Assembly (NCBI RefSeq): GCF_001423105.1
Contig: NZ_LMNV01000002.1
Span: 1,231,694-1,295,693 of the forward strand
Length of the DNA stretch: 64,000 bases
Reading direction: 5' to 3'
From: Frondihabitans sp. Leaf304
GTDB lineage: Bacteria; Actinomycetota; Actinomycetes; Actinomycetales; Microbacteriaceae
The translations under genes and the position numbers were made by a program. Positions 42,884-51,303 of the stretch are shown here, one piece after another. The notes beneath the pieces were generated by a model. The model saw nothing but the letters and a program-made list of their open reading frames with translations. It was not told the origin of the DNA and did no database searches. Each line of letters opens with the position of its first letter. Within the stretch, counting starts at the first letter, position 1.

Positions 42884-43786
42884 ATGCACGAACACCTCGC
42901 GGCGATCATGTCGCGGCTCGATCATGTCGCCCGCCGTGCCGAACTCCTCCGCGCCGGGCTGCGCCAGAAGGATCTGAGGCGCGCCGTTGAATCGGGCGCG
43001 CTCATCCGGGTTCGCAACGGCACATACGCCGATGCACTCGCCCCACGCGAGGTAGTTCGTGCGTCTCGGGTCGGGGGCGTCCTGGCCGGCGCCTCTGCCG
43101 CAGCGCTCCACGGCCTGTGGACTCCGCACGAGTTCGACCTGACGGTCAGCGTGATGCCGAACGCGCAGCGACTGCGAGACCCCAACGATGCCAACCGTCC
43201 CCTTGCCGATGCGGCTGTCGTCGTTCTCCGTGACGCTCACCACCTCACCACGGACGAAAGACTGGTCGCCTCGCCGGCAACGGTCGCCGTTCAAGCCGTT
43301 CGACACAGCGACCCTCGAACAGCCCTCGCGACGATCGACTCTGCGCTGCGACTGCCCCCGGGAGAGCGGCCGCAGCTCGCCGAGATCGCGGCCAGGCTCC
43401 CCCGACGACTGCGGTACCTCGTGGGCTGGGCGGATCCTCGTGCGGAATCGGGCACTGAATCGGCGCTCCGATACGAACTCAGAAAAGCGGGCCTTCGCTT
43501 CGAATGTCAGGTGTGGTTGACGAGCACGATCAGGGTCGACTTCGTCGTCGAGGGATTTCTTGTCGTGGAATGCACCAGCAAAGAGCACCACGGCAGCACG
43601 GAGCAGTACAACAAAGACAGAGCCCGAATCACGACCATCATCGGACTCGGCTATGTGGTGATGGAGTTCACCTACCAGCAGGTCTTCTTCGACTTGCCTC
43701 GAGTGTGGCAGGCACTCGTGCAGGGGCTGCTGCTGCGACACTCGGCGATCCCCCATGTGCAGGCTCCACTGCAAATCCGAGAGTGA
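42884..43786 (+). CDS. DUF559 (Vsr-like nuclease fold) protein with AbiEi-like N-terminus
   Basis: A 300-residue protein. The N-terminal ~55 residues (LDHVARRAELLRAGLRQKDLRRAVESGALIRVRNGTYA) match the AbiEi antitoxin winged-helix type. The C-terminal ~110 residues look like DUF559, related to Vsr/PD-(D/E)XK nucleases: TESALRYELRKAGL, then IRVDFVVEGFLVVECTSKEHHGST and LGYVVMEFTYQQVF. The D...E-x-x-S/K arrangement (VDFVV..VVECTSK) fits a nuclease core. No AbiEii toxin gene is adjacent, so a toxin-antitoxin role is unsupported. The ATG at 42884 was chosen because the frame upstream runs through the repeat element. Its last codons and stop are inside the right repeat copy. Confidence 0.75.
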   Translation: MHEHLAAIMSRLDHVARRAELLRAGLRQKDLRRAVESGALIRVRNGTYADALAPREVVRASRVGGVLAGASAAALHGLWTPHEFDLTVSVMPNAQRLRDPNDANRPLADAAVVVLRDAHHLTTDERLVASPATVAVQAVRHSDPRTALATIDSALRLPPGERPQLAEIAARLPRRLRYLVGWADPRAESGTESALRYELRKAGLRFECQVWLTSTIRVDFVVEGFLVVECTSKEHHGSTEQYNKDRARITTIIGLGYVVMEFTYQQVFFDLPRVWQALVQGLLLRHSAIPHVQAPLQIRE

Positions 43787-43850
43787 TCGCGCCCGTCAGC
43801 CACGCCCGACCCGGCGCGTCGGGCCGGATCGCTCGCAAATTGGCAGCGAG
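43772..43850. repeat. Palindromic flanking element, right copy
   Basis: CAAATCCGAGAGTGATC (43772-43788) and GATCGCTCGCAAATTGGC (43828-43845) repeat the left element, with matching GCGCGTCG and GGATCGCTCGCAAATT blocks. It overlaps the stop codon of the DUF559 gene. Confidence 0.75.
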
Positions 43851-43911
43851 GGCGGCACCCGGCAGGCCCAGCAGGCCCAGCCGGCCCCGAACCCGCCGAC
43901 CGGAGGTTCGC

Positions 43912-43917
43912 TAGGCT
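43912..43917 (+). promoter_or_regulatory. -10 element for leaderless yajQ mRNA
   Basis: TAGGCT ends 7 nt before the ATG at 43925. Confidence 0.55.
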
Positions 43918-43924
43918 GGCAGGC

Positions 43925-44413
43925 ATGGCAGACAGTACTTTCGACGTGGTCAGCAAGGTCGACTCGATGGAGGCCGACAACGCCCTCAATCAGGCCCGCA
44001 AAGAGGTCGAGCAGCGCTACGACTTCAAGAACGTCGGCGCCTCGATCGAGACGAGCGGCGAGAAGGTGCTCATCAAGGCCAACACCGAGGAGCGCGCCAA
44101 AGCCGTCCTCGAGGTCTACGAGTCCAAGCTGATCAAGCGCGGCATCTCGCTGAAGAGCATCGACGCCGGCGATCCCTATGCGAGCGGCAAGGAGTACCGC
44201 ATCGAGGTCTCCATGAAAGACGGCATCGACCAGGAGGCCGCCAAGAAGATCAACAAGCTCATTCGCGATGAGGCCCCGAAGGGCGTCAAGAGCCAGATCC
44301 AGGGCGACGAGTTGCGCGTCTCCTCCAAGAGCCGCGACGACCTTCAGGCGACGATGGCTCTGCTCAAGGGGGCCGACCTCGACGTCTCGCTGCAGTTCGT
44401 CAACTTCCGCTGA
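43925..44413 (+). CDS. yajQ: YajQ-family nucleotide-binding protein
   Basis: A 162-residue protein with the two ferredoxin-like domains of Yaj[38 protein letters not shown] and the C-terminal [10 protein letters not shown] are hallmarks. Homologues bind RNA or cyclic di-GMP; in bacteria the role is still loosely defined. The gene is single, immediately downstream of the right palindromic element, and has a leaderless-type promoter. Confidence 0.95.
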   Translation: MADSTFDVVSKVDSMEADNALNQARKEVEQRYDFKNVGASIETSGEKVLIKANTEERAKAVLEVYESKLIKRGISLKSIDAGDPYASGKEYRIEVSMKDGIDQEAAKKINKLIRDEAPKGVKSQIQGDELRVSSKSRDDLQATMALLKGADLDVSLQFVNFR

Positions 44414-44503
44414 GCGCGTCCGCGGGTAGCAACCGAAAAGCCGAACCCCAGGATCCGGCCCAGCCGAGTTCCCCTGCGGCACTTGAGGCGAACTAGGCCC
44501 CGC

Positions 44504-45661
44504 TCACACCACCGGCGGCCCCGCCGGAGGCGCCCACTGTCGGGCCGCCACCTCACGCGGAGCAGGCGCGACGCGCTTAGCGACGCCCCCGATGGCACGC
44601 TCGAACGGGCCGGTGCGACCGCCCCACAGCGTGGCCACGAGGGCGCTGCCGCCGACGAAGCCCACCCAGACCACGGTGTCTCCGGTGCGTGTGAGCGTGT
44701 CGAGAAAACCGCTGTGAAAGAGGAACGCGATCACCACGAGGTGCACCGAGTAGATCGTGAGCGGCAGGGCTCCGACCCGGGCGAGCAGCCGGAACGGCAG
44801 CATCCCCGGCGATGCGAGCCGGAGCCGGGCGAGCAGACCGCACACGCCGATCACCGCGAGCGCGACCCCGGCCGATCCGACCATGTCGACGAGCGTCGAC
44901 GAGTGCGGTTCACTGGCAAACACGAAGTCGCGAAGTCGCAGCTCGCCGCCGGATTCGTACAGCCGTCCGCCGGGCAGAACCGCCTCACCGACGCTGTAGG
45001 CGATCAGCGCCATGGCGGAGCCGAGGCCGAGCAGTCGCCGGAGCACGCGAGGTGACGAGAGATCGGAGCGCCCGACGGCAAGGCCGACGAGCAGGTAGGC
45101 GGCGAAGGTCGCGAGCGGGTAGTACAGCAGGATCTGCTGCCGAATCGGCCCCGTCTCATAGAGCGGAGTGAGCGAAGCGAACGAGATCGGCATCGCCACC
45201 AGCGCCAGGCCGGCAGCGACGAGCAGCAGCGCCCGACGCGGCCACGAGAGCGCCGGCAACAGCACGACGAAGAGCAGCCCGTACGTGGAGAGGATCACCG
45301 CGACCGGAGTCTCGAAAAGCATCAGCAGGATCCCGAGCACGAAGATCAGGATCCCGCGGACCGCGACCCGCTTCCGGGCCGTCGACAGCGCCGCACCCGT
45401 GAAGCGATGGCTCCGGCCGGTCACGAGTGCCAGGGAGACTCCGGCGAGCGTGGCGAACAGCACCGACGACCGACCGGCGACGATCGACCACCAGGTCGTG
45501 GGTTCTGTCCAGTCGACGGGCTCCTCGACGAAGACGAGGTGCGCGGCGAACATGCCGAAGAGCGCGATGCCGCGAGCGGCGTCGATGCCCACGAGCCGGG
45601 ACGTCGGTCGAGTGGCGGCGGGCATGACCGCGGGGCGAGCGTTCGGATCCTGCGCTGTCAT
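44504..45661 (-). CDS. Multi-pass membrane protein, HGSNAT/DUF1624-DUF418 acyltransferase-like
   Basis: A 385-residue protein with about ten hydrophobic helices. The N-terminal GIDAARGIALFGMFAAHLVF is typical of HGSNAT-like and DUF418 transmembrane acyltransferases, and GALPLTIYSVHLVVIAF resembles the C-terminal DUF418 part. It probably acylates a cell-surface or lipid substrate. A GGATCCTGCG motif encodes part of the N-terminal tail (MTAQDPN). The gene runs toward yajQ and is 22 nt from the convergently ordered fprA stop. Confidence 0.78.
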   Translation of the reverse strand: MTAQDPNARPAVMPAATRPTSRLVGIDAARGIALFGMFAAHLVFVEEPVDWTEPTTWWSIVAGRSSVLFATLAGVSLALVTGRSHRFTGAALSTARKRVAVRGILIFVLGILLMLFETPVAVILSTYGLLFVVLLPALSWPRRALLLVAAGLALVAMPISFASLTPLYETGPIRQQILLYYPLATFAAYLLVGLAVGRSDLSSPRVLRRLLGLGSAMALIAYSVGEAVLPGGRLYESGGELRLRDFVFASEPHSSTLVDMVGSAGVALAVIGVCGLLARLRLASPGMLPFRLLARVGALPLTIYSVHLVVIAFLFHSGFLDTLTRTGDTVVWVGFVGGSALVATLWGGRTGPFERAIGGVAKRVAPAPREVAARQWAPPAGPPVV

Positions 45662-45683
45662 CGTCCGTGCCCCGTCACGACGG

Positions 45684-47036
45684 CTACTCGCCGCGCGACA
45701 CCTGGATCATGTCGTCGCGGGGCACGACCTTGACGCGCGCACGGCCCTGGGGTTCGCCCAGCGCCATCTCGTGCTCGTCGAGACGGTGCCATCCGTCGAG
45801 GTCGGTGTACTTCACTCCGCGGGAGTCGAGCAGCTCGTTGACGGACTCAAGCGACGGCTCGGCCGGGGTCCACCACGACGCCTGGTCGGTGAGAACGTGG
45901 CCGACGGTCTCCATCGCATCGCTCTTGGTGTGGCCGATGAGCCCGATGGGGCCGCGCTTGATCCAGCCGGTCGCGTAGACGCCGGGCACGAGCTGGTCGT
46001 TGTCGTCGAGCACCTGGCCCTCGTGGTTCGGGATCACGCCGCGCTTCTCGTCGAACGGGATGCCGTCGAGTGGTGAGCCGAAGTAGCCGACGGCACGGTA
46101 GATCGCCTGCATGGGAATGGTGCGCATCTCTCCGGTGCCCTCGACGCCACCGGCGCCGTCGGGGCGGGTGCGCTCGTAGGTGAAGCCGGTCACGCGGCCG
46201 TCGGCGCCCTCGACCCGTACGGGCTTGGCGTAGAAGTGCAGGTGCAGGCGACGCGAGGCACTGCCGGTCTCGCGCTGGCGCCACTGGTTCAGCACCTTGT
46301 CGATCACGAAGACCTGTTTGTTGGTCTTGATCGCCGTCTTGGACGCCTCGTCGTAGTCGAAGTCTTCGTCGTAGACGATCATGTCGACGTCGCGCAGCTC
46401 ACCGAGCTCGCGGAGCTCGAGCGGTGAGAACTTCACCTGCGCGGGGCCGCGACGCCCGAAGATGTGCACGTCGGTGACGGGAGACGCCTTGAGCACGTCG
46501 TAGACGTTCTCGGGGATCTCGGTCGGCAGCAGGTCGTCGGCGTGCTTTGCCAGCATGCGCGAGACGTCGAGGGCCACGTTGCCGACGCCGACGACGCCGA
46601 TGGAGTGCGCGTCGAGGGGCCAGGTGCGCGGCACGTCGGGGTGGCCGTCGAACCACGAGACGAAGTCGGCGGCGCCGTAGCTGCCCTCGAGCTCGATGCC
46701 GGGGATGTCGAGGTCGGCGTCGGCGATCGCACCGGTGGAGAAGATCACCGCGTTGTAGTGCTTCTTGAGGTCGTCGAGGCTGATGTCGACGCCGTAGCGC
46801 ACATTGCCGAAGATGCGGATGTCGCCGCGGTCCAGCACGTCGCGCAGCGCGTTGATGATGCCCTTGATGCGCGGGTGATCGGGGGCGACGCCGTAGCGCA
46901 CCAGACCGTAGGGGGCCGGCAGCTGCTCGAACAGGTCGATCTGCACGTCGAACTGGCGTTCGGCCTTCAGGATGATGTCAGCGGCGTAGATACCGGCGGG
47001 GCCGGCTCCGACGATGGCAAGACGGAGGGTCGTCAC
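45684..47036 (-). CDS. fprA: Ferredoxin/adrenodoxin-type NADP+ reductase (FprA)
   Basis: A 450-residue flavoprotein. The FAD motif LAIVGAGPAGIYAADI (5-20) is followed by QLPAPYGLVRYGVAPDH and the NADP motif VVGVGNVALDVSRML (about 150-164). The C-terminal ATGWIKRGPIGLIGHTK contacts both cofactors. It transfers electrons from NADPH to ferredoxins and cytochrome P450s. GTG at 47036 follows GAAGGA. It sits downstream of the menaquinone prenyl-chain genes, but a direct role there is not known. Confidence 0.93.
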   Translation of the reverse strand: MTTLRLAIVGAGPAGIYAADIILKAERQFDVQIDLFEQLPAPYGLVRYGVAPDHPRIKGIINALRDVLDRGDIRIFGNVRYGVDISLDDLKKHYNAVIFSTGAIADADLDIPGIELEGSYGAADFVSWFDGHPDVPRTWPLDAHSIGVVGVGNVALDVSRMLAKHADDLLPTEIPENVYDVLKASPVTDVHIFGRRGPAQVKFSPLELRELGELRDVDMIVYDEDFDYDEASKTAIKTNKQVFVIDKVLNQWRQRETGSASRRLHLHFYAKPVRVEGADGRVTGFTYERTRPDGAGGVEGTGEMRTIPMQAIYRAVGYFGSPLDGIPFDEKRGVIPNHEGQVLDDNDQLVPGVYATGWIKRGPIGLIGHTKSDAMETVGHVLTDQASWWTPAEPSLESVNELLDSRGVKYTDLDGWHRLDEHEMALGEPQGRARVKVVPRDDMIQVSRGE

Positions 47037-47131
47037 GAATTGAGTCCTTCGGTGGTGGTGAAAAGGTGTGCGTGCTGAAGCGCGTGAGCGCTGGCGCTGA
47101 TCGTTCGGAGACGAGGATCCGACGGCTCGGC

Positions 47132-48211
47132 TTAGGCGGTCCGCTCCACGACGCGCTGGGCGAACCGGGTCAGGGCCTTTTTGACGGGCCCCTCCGGCAG
47201 CGGAGCGAGTGCGGCGACCGCCTCGTCGGCCCAGCGCTTCGCCTCGTCGTGCGTGCGACGGGTGACGTCATGCTCGCGAAGCTGGCGGACCGTGTCGGCG
47301 AGATCGGCTTCGCTGACCGCGCCCCCGGCCGTTGTGGCCTTGACGTTCGCCTCGATCTCGCTGAGGAGTGCCGACGAGTCGATGTCGGTCTGCGCCTCGA
47401 CGCGGAGGTACATGAGCGGCAGTGTCTCGACGCCGGCGAGCAGGTCTGTGCCGGCGCGCTTGCCGGTCGTCTCCGCCTGCGGCGACAGGTCGATCACGTC
47501 GTCGATGAGCTGGAAGGCGACGCCGATCTTCTCGCCGAAGTCGGAGACCGGACCGAGATACTCGCGGGGAGCATTCGAGAACAGGACGCCGACCTTCGCC
47601 GCCATCGAGATGAGCGAGCCGGTCTTGTCGGAGAGTACGTCGAGGTAGTGGGCCACGGGATCGTCGTCGACGCGCGGGCCGATCGTCTCGTGGAGCTGAC
47701 CGAGACAGAGGCGTTCGAAGGTCTGGGCCTGAAGCCGTATGGCCTCTTCACCGAGGTCGGCGACGATGGTCGATGCGCGAGCGAACAGCAGGTCTCCGGT
47801 GAGGATCGCCACGTTGTTGCCCCAGCGAGACTGAGCGCTCGGAACTCCGCGGCGCATTGTCGCCTCGTCCATGACGTCGTCGTGGTACAGCGACGCGAGG
47901 TGGGTGATCTCGACGGCCTGCGCGGCCGACACGACCGAGTCGGTGGCGCCGTCGCCGAGCTGCGAGATGAGAAGGGCGAGCGTCGGGCGAATACGTTTGC
48001 CGCCGGCAGCGAGCAGGTACCGGCTGGTCACGTCGGCGAGATCGTCGCCGAAGGCCATCTCGACGAGGAGGCCCTCTTCGACTCGCTCGAGACCGGCGTC
48101 GATCGCCGCGACGAAACGGCGCTCCGACGCGGAAGAGAAGAGTTTTTCGGCGAGGCCCAACGACGAGCTCAAGCCGGCGGTGCGGCGGGCCGCCGGTGCA
48201 CTGGGTTTCAC
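47132..48211 (-). CDS. Polyprenyl (long-chain) diphosphate synthase
   Basis: A 359-residue trans-isoprenyl diphosphate synthase. The first Asp-rich motif is SLYHDDVMDEATMRRG and the second is QLIDDVIDLS. Small residues before the first DDxxD suit long chains. It should make the octa- to decaprenyl tail used by MenA. The gene is 18 nt downstream of menG, confirming the menaquinone context. GTG start at 48211 follows GAAGGTG. Confidence 0.92.
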   Translation of the reverse strand: MKPSAPAARRTAGLSSSLGLAEKLFSSASERRFVAAIDAGLERVEEGLLVEMAFGDDLADVTSRYLLAAGGKRIRPTLALLISQLGDGATDSVVSAAQAVEITHLASLYHDDVMDEATMRRGVPSAQSRWGNNVAILTGDLLFARASTIVADLGEEAIRLQAQTFERLCLGQLHETIGPRVDDDPVAHYLDVLSDKTGSLISMAAKVGVLFSNAPREYLGPVSDFGEKIGVAFQLIDDVIDLSPQAETTGKRAGTDLLAGVETLPLMYLRVEAQTDIDSSALLSEIEANVKATTAGGAVSEADLADTVRQLREHDVTRRTHDEAKRWADEAVAALAPLPEGPVKKALTRFAQRVVERTA

Positions 48212-48229
48212 GGATTCACCTTCGGTCGA

Positions 48230-48961
48230 TCAGGCTTGGGGAGCCGACGACGGGCGACGGGTCGAGGAGGCAGGCTTGCGGCCGCGATGCAGGGCGACGA
48301 TGCCGGCCGTGAGGTTGCGGTACGCCACCCGGGTGAAGCCAGCGCCGCGAAGCCACTGGCTCAGCACCTGCTGCTCGGGCCACTTCTCGATGGACTCGGC
48401 GAGGTAGCTGTAGGCCGGCGAGTTGCTGGAGGTCACTTTGGCGATGCCGGGCAGCACATGCCGCAGGTACGCCTGGTAGCCGAAACGGAGACCGGCGAGG
48501 GGCGGAGTCGAGAACTCGCAGATGACCAGGCGGCCACCCGGCTTGAGCACGCGGTACATCTCGGCCAGCGCCGTCTTGGGGCGGTTGACGTTGCGAAGAC
48601 CGAACGAGATCGTCACGGCATCGAACGTCTCGTCGGCGAAGGGGAGCTCTTCAGCGTCGCCGACGATGAACTCGAGGTGCGGCTGACGCTTGCGCCCGAC
48701 CTCGACCATGCCCGCGGAGAAGTCGAGAGCGACGACCTCGGCCCCGGATTTGGCGATCGCGGCAGAGCTCGTGCCGGTGCCGGCGGCGATGTCGAGCACC
48801 TTCTCGCCCGCACCCGCACCGATCGCCTTTACGGTGGCAATACGCCAGAGCACGGCGTTGCCCGCGGAGAGGATGTCGTTGGTCACGTCGTAATGCGCAG
48901 CCACCCCATCGAACATGGAGGCAACCTGCTGCGGTTGCTTGTTCATATCGGCCTTGGTCAC
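48230..48961 (-). CDS. menG: Demethylmenaquinone methyltransferase
   Basis: A 243-residue UbiE/MenG methyltransferase doing the last step of menaquinone synthesis. It carries VLDIAAGTGTSSAAIAKSG, FVDAVTISFGLRNV-type residues (FDAVTISFGLRNVNRPK) and YRVLKPGGRLVICEFS. The start is GTG at 48961, with TAAGAT 7 nt upstream (leaderless type). It is divergent from menF, with 132 nt between the starts. Confidence 0.95.
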   Translation of the reverse strand: MTKADMNKQPQQVASMFDGVAAHYDVTNDILSAGNAVLWRIATVKAIGAGAGEKVLDIAAGTGTSSAAIAKSGAEVVALDFSAGMVEVGRKRQPHLEFIVGDAEELPFADETFDAVTISFGLRNVNRPKTALAEMYRVLKPGGRLVICEFSTPPLAGLRFGYQAYLRHVLPGIAKVTSSNSPAYSYLAESIEKWPEQQVLSQWLRGAGFTRVAYRNLTAGIVALHRGRKPASSTRRPSSAPQA

Positions 48962-48968
48962 GGCTGCG

Positions 48969-48974
48969 ATCTTA
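48969..48974 (-). promoter_or_regulatory. -10 element for leaderless menG mRNA
   Basis: TAAGAT ends 7 nt before the GTG at 48961 on the minus strand. Confidence 0.55.
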
Positions 48975-49081
48975 CCGGCAGGGCCTGCACCCGGGCCGAG
49001 TGCAGGTGGCGTACGGCCGATGCACGACGAACGCCCAGGTCGACCGGACGGAACTCCGCGAGCGGCCCGAGGGAGCGTCGT

Positions 49082-49087
49082 TACGAT
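49082..49087 (+). promoter_or_regulatory. -10 element for leaderless menF mRNA
   Basis: TACGAT ends 6 nt before the GTG at 49094. Confidence 0.5.
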
Positions 49088-49093
49088 GAGGGA

Positions 49094-50314
49094 GTGAAGC
49101 TCCACGTGTCGACAACCCGCATCGACGACATCGCCCCTTTCCTGGCCCACATCGACCCCCGCGACCCCCTGCTGTTCATCCGGCGAGGCGACGGGATCGC
49201 CGGAATCGGCGAGGCCGTCCGGCTCGAGTTCTCCGGGCCGGAACGAATGCGTGACGCGGCCGAGGCGTGGAGGCGGCTCGCCGCCGAGGCGAGTGTCGAC
49301 GACGAGGTAGCACTGGCGGGATCGGGCCTCGTGGGGTTCGGATCCTTCGCCTTCTCCGACGACTCGGAGGCGGTGAGCGTGCTCATCGTGCCGAAGATCG
49401 TCCTCGGGCGGCGCGACGGCGTCGACTGGCTGACCCGGGTCGACGGCGCCGACTTCGGCGAGCGCTTCTCGCTCGGCGACGAGGTGCACCTGCAGCTCGA
49501 CGAGCCGTCGTTCTCGGCCGACGAATACGCCGCGTCCGTCGAGAGGGCGGTCGAGGCGATCGGGCGCGGCGAGGTGAGCAAGGTCGTTCTCGCGCGACCG
49601 CTCGACGCCGAGCTACCCGAGGGCGCCGACCTGCGTCGCATCGCCCGCGATCTGGCCTTCGCCTACCCCGACACCTACACGTTCGCCGTCGACGGGCTCA
49701 TCGGTTCGAGCCCCGAGACCCTCATCCGCTCCGAGAAGGGCGAGCTCAGCGCCCGAGTTCTCGCCGGGAGCGCCGGCCGCGGAACGGACGCCGCCTCCGA
49801 CGCCGCCGCCGCCCTCGCCCTCGCGACCTCGCAGAAAGACCTCGACGAGCACGCGTTCGCGCTCCGCAGCCTGCTGATGTCGCTCGACGGGTACGCGTCT
49901 CGGATCCTCACCGGAGAATCGCCGTTCACCCTCAAGCTGCCGAACCTCTGGCACCTGGCGAGCGATGTCACCGGCCAGTTGACGGGCGACTCGAGCAGCC
50001 TCGACCTGATCGACGCGCTGCACCCGACCGCCGCCGTTGCCGGTACGCCGACGGCCGATGCTCTGCGCCTGATCGCCGCTCTCGAGCCCTTCGACCGCGG
50101 CCGCTACGCCGGCCCCGTCGGGTGGGTCGGTGCCGACGGCGACGGCGAGTGGGCGATCGCGCTGCGGTGCGCCCAGGTGGTCCGCGCCCCCGCTGGCGAG
50201 ACGGCGACGATTCGCGCCTTCGCCGGTGCGGGCATCGTCGCCGAGTCGGAGGCCGGCCGCGAGGTCGCCGAGACGACGATGAAGTTCATGCCGATCGCCG
50301 ACGCCCTCGGTTAG
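49094..50314 (+). CDS. menF: Isochorismate synthase
   Basis: A 406-residue chorismate-binding enzyme converting chorismate to isochorismate, the entry step to menaquinone. It shows EVSKVVLARPLD, SSPETLIRSEKG, LAGSAGRGTD, HLASDVTGQL, LHPTAAVAGTP and GPVGWVGADGDGEWAIALR, with the Glu/His metal ligands of the family. The start is GTG at 49094 (VKLHVSTTR); the very long upstream frame is a noncoding shadow of menG and the prenyl synthase gene. It is a single gene, on the opposite strand from most men genes here. Confidence 0.93.
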   Translation: MKLHVSTTRIDDIAPFLAHIDPRDPLLFIRRGDGIAGIGEAVRLEFSGPERMRDAAEAWRRLAAEASVDDEVALAGSGLVGFGSFAFSDDSEAVSVLIVPKIVLGRRDGVDWLTRVDGADFGERFSLGDEVHLQLDEPSFSADEYAASVERAVEAIGRGEVSKVVLARPLDAELPEGADLRRIARDLAFAYPDTYTFAVDGLIGSSPETLIRSEKGELSARVLAGSAGRGTDAASDAAAALALATSQKDLDEHAFALRSLLMSLDGYASRILTGESPFTLKLPNLWHLASDVTGQLTGDSSSLDLIDALHPTAAVAGTPTADALRLIAALEPFDRGRYAGPVGWVGADGDGEWAIALRCAQVVRAPAGETATIRAFAGAGIVAESEAGREVAETTMKFMPIADALG

Positions 50315-50372
50315 TGGTCGTTCGGTCCGCCACTGTGGAGCGGTCACACGTCATCGACGACGCGCCACGTCC

Positions 50373-51221
50373 TCAGCTCGTCGCGAGCCGCACCTTCTCG
50401 GTCTCGATATCGAAGTCGGCGGCCGGCCAGTCGAGGTCGAGCCCGCGAAGAGCCCCGATCAGCAGCCGCTGAACGGCCACCCGAGCGAACCACTTCTTAT
50501 CGGCCGGCACGACGAACCAGGGTGCCACCTCGGTCGACGTCTTCCGCAGGGCGATCTCGTACGCCTCCTGATAGTCATTCCAGACGAGCCGCTCGTCGAC
50601 GTCGCCCGGGTTGTACTTCCAGAACTTGTCGGGGCGCTCGAGCCGCTCCCCCAGTCGAGCCTTCTGCTCATCGGACGAGATGTGCAGCATGACCTTCACG
50701 ATCGTCGTGCCGGACGCCGCCACTTCCGCCTCGAAGGCATTGATCTCGTCGTAGCGGCTCTCGATGACCTCCGGGGCCACGAGCGAGCGAACCCGCCCGA
50801 TGAGCACGTCTTCGTAGTGCGAGCGGTCGAAGACGCCGATCATTCCGGCATCGGGGAGCTGGTTGCGCACGCGCCAGAGGAAGTCGTGCGCGAGCTCCTC
50901 CTCGGTCGGACGCTTGAATGCGTGGTGCGCGACGCCCTGCGGGTCGACCGCTCCGACCACGTGGCGGACGATCCCGCCCTTGCCGGCGGTATCCATTGCC
51001 TGCAGTACGAGCAGCACGCTCTTCCGACCGCCCGCGCGCGAGTCCGCGAACAGCTTCTCCTGGAGCTCGGACAGCTGCTCGGCCCCTGATTCGAGAGCCT
51101 GCACTCCGTACTTCTTGTCGCCGTCGAATCCCGGGGTCGAGCCCGGATCGATATCGGCGAGGCGCACGTCGGCGCCCACTCGAAGGGACTCGGCCGGCTC
51201 GGTCTTCCATGTCTTTGCCAT
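50373..51221 (-). CDS. Polyphosphate kinase 2 family protein
   Basis: A 282-residue PPK2. The Walker A-like motif is LQAMDTAGKGG (D77, K81), followed by HHAFKRPTEEELAHDFLWR and the Walker B-like FDRSHYEDVL. These enzymes phosphorylate NDP or NMP with polyphosphate. The nucleotide preference is not readable. TAGAGT 6 nt before the ATG at 51221 implies a leaderless mRNA. It lies between menF and menD but has no known role in quinone synthesis. Confidence 0.92.
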   Translation of the reverse strand: MAKTWKTEPAESLRVGADVRLADIDPGSTPGFDGDKKYGVQALESGAEQLSELQEKLFADSRAGGRKSVLLVLQAMDTAGKGGIVRHVVGAVDPQGVAHHAFKRPTEEELAHDFLWRVRNQLPDAGMIGVFDRSHYEDVLIGRVRSLVAPEVIESRYDEINAFEAEVAASGTTIVKVMLHISSDEQKARLGERLERPDKFWKYNPGDVDERLVWNDYQEAYEIALRKTSTEVAPWFVVPADKKWFARVAVQRLLIGALRGLDLDWPAADFDIETEKVRLATS

Positions 51222-51227
51222 GCGGCG

Positions 51228-51233
51228 ACTCTA
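51228..51233 (-). promoter_or_regulatory. -10 element for leaderless PPK2 mRNA
   Basis: TAGAGT ends 6 nt before the ATG at 51221 on the minus strand. Confidence 0.5.
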
Positions 51234-51303
51234 TGCCCGGCACCCGCCCGCGCCCCGACGCGAGCCGAACCCCACCGACGAAGAGACCAGGATCCGATGA
51301 GCG

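Noticed and set aside
42884-43786. AbiEi/AbiEii toxin-antitoxin system
   Set aside because: Only the AbiEi-like N-terminal helix is seen, fused to a DUF559 domain; the next gene is yajQ and no AbiEii nucleotidyltransferase is present.
47066-49093. N-terminal extension of menF by ~670 codons
   Set aside because: It is antisense to the prenyl synthase and menG genes; the true GTG has a -10 hexamer 6 nt upstream.
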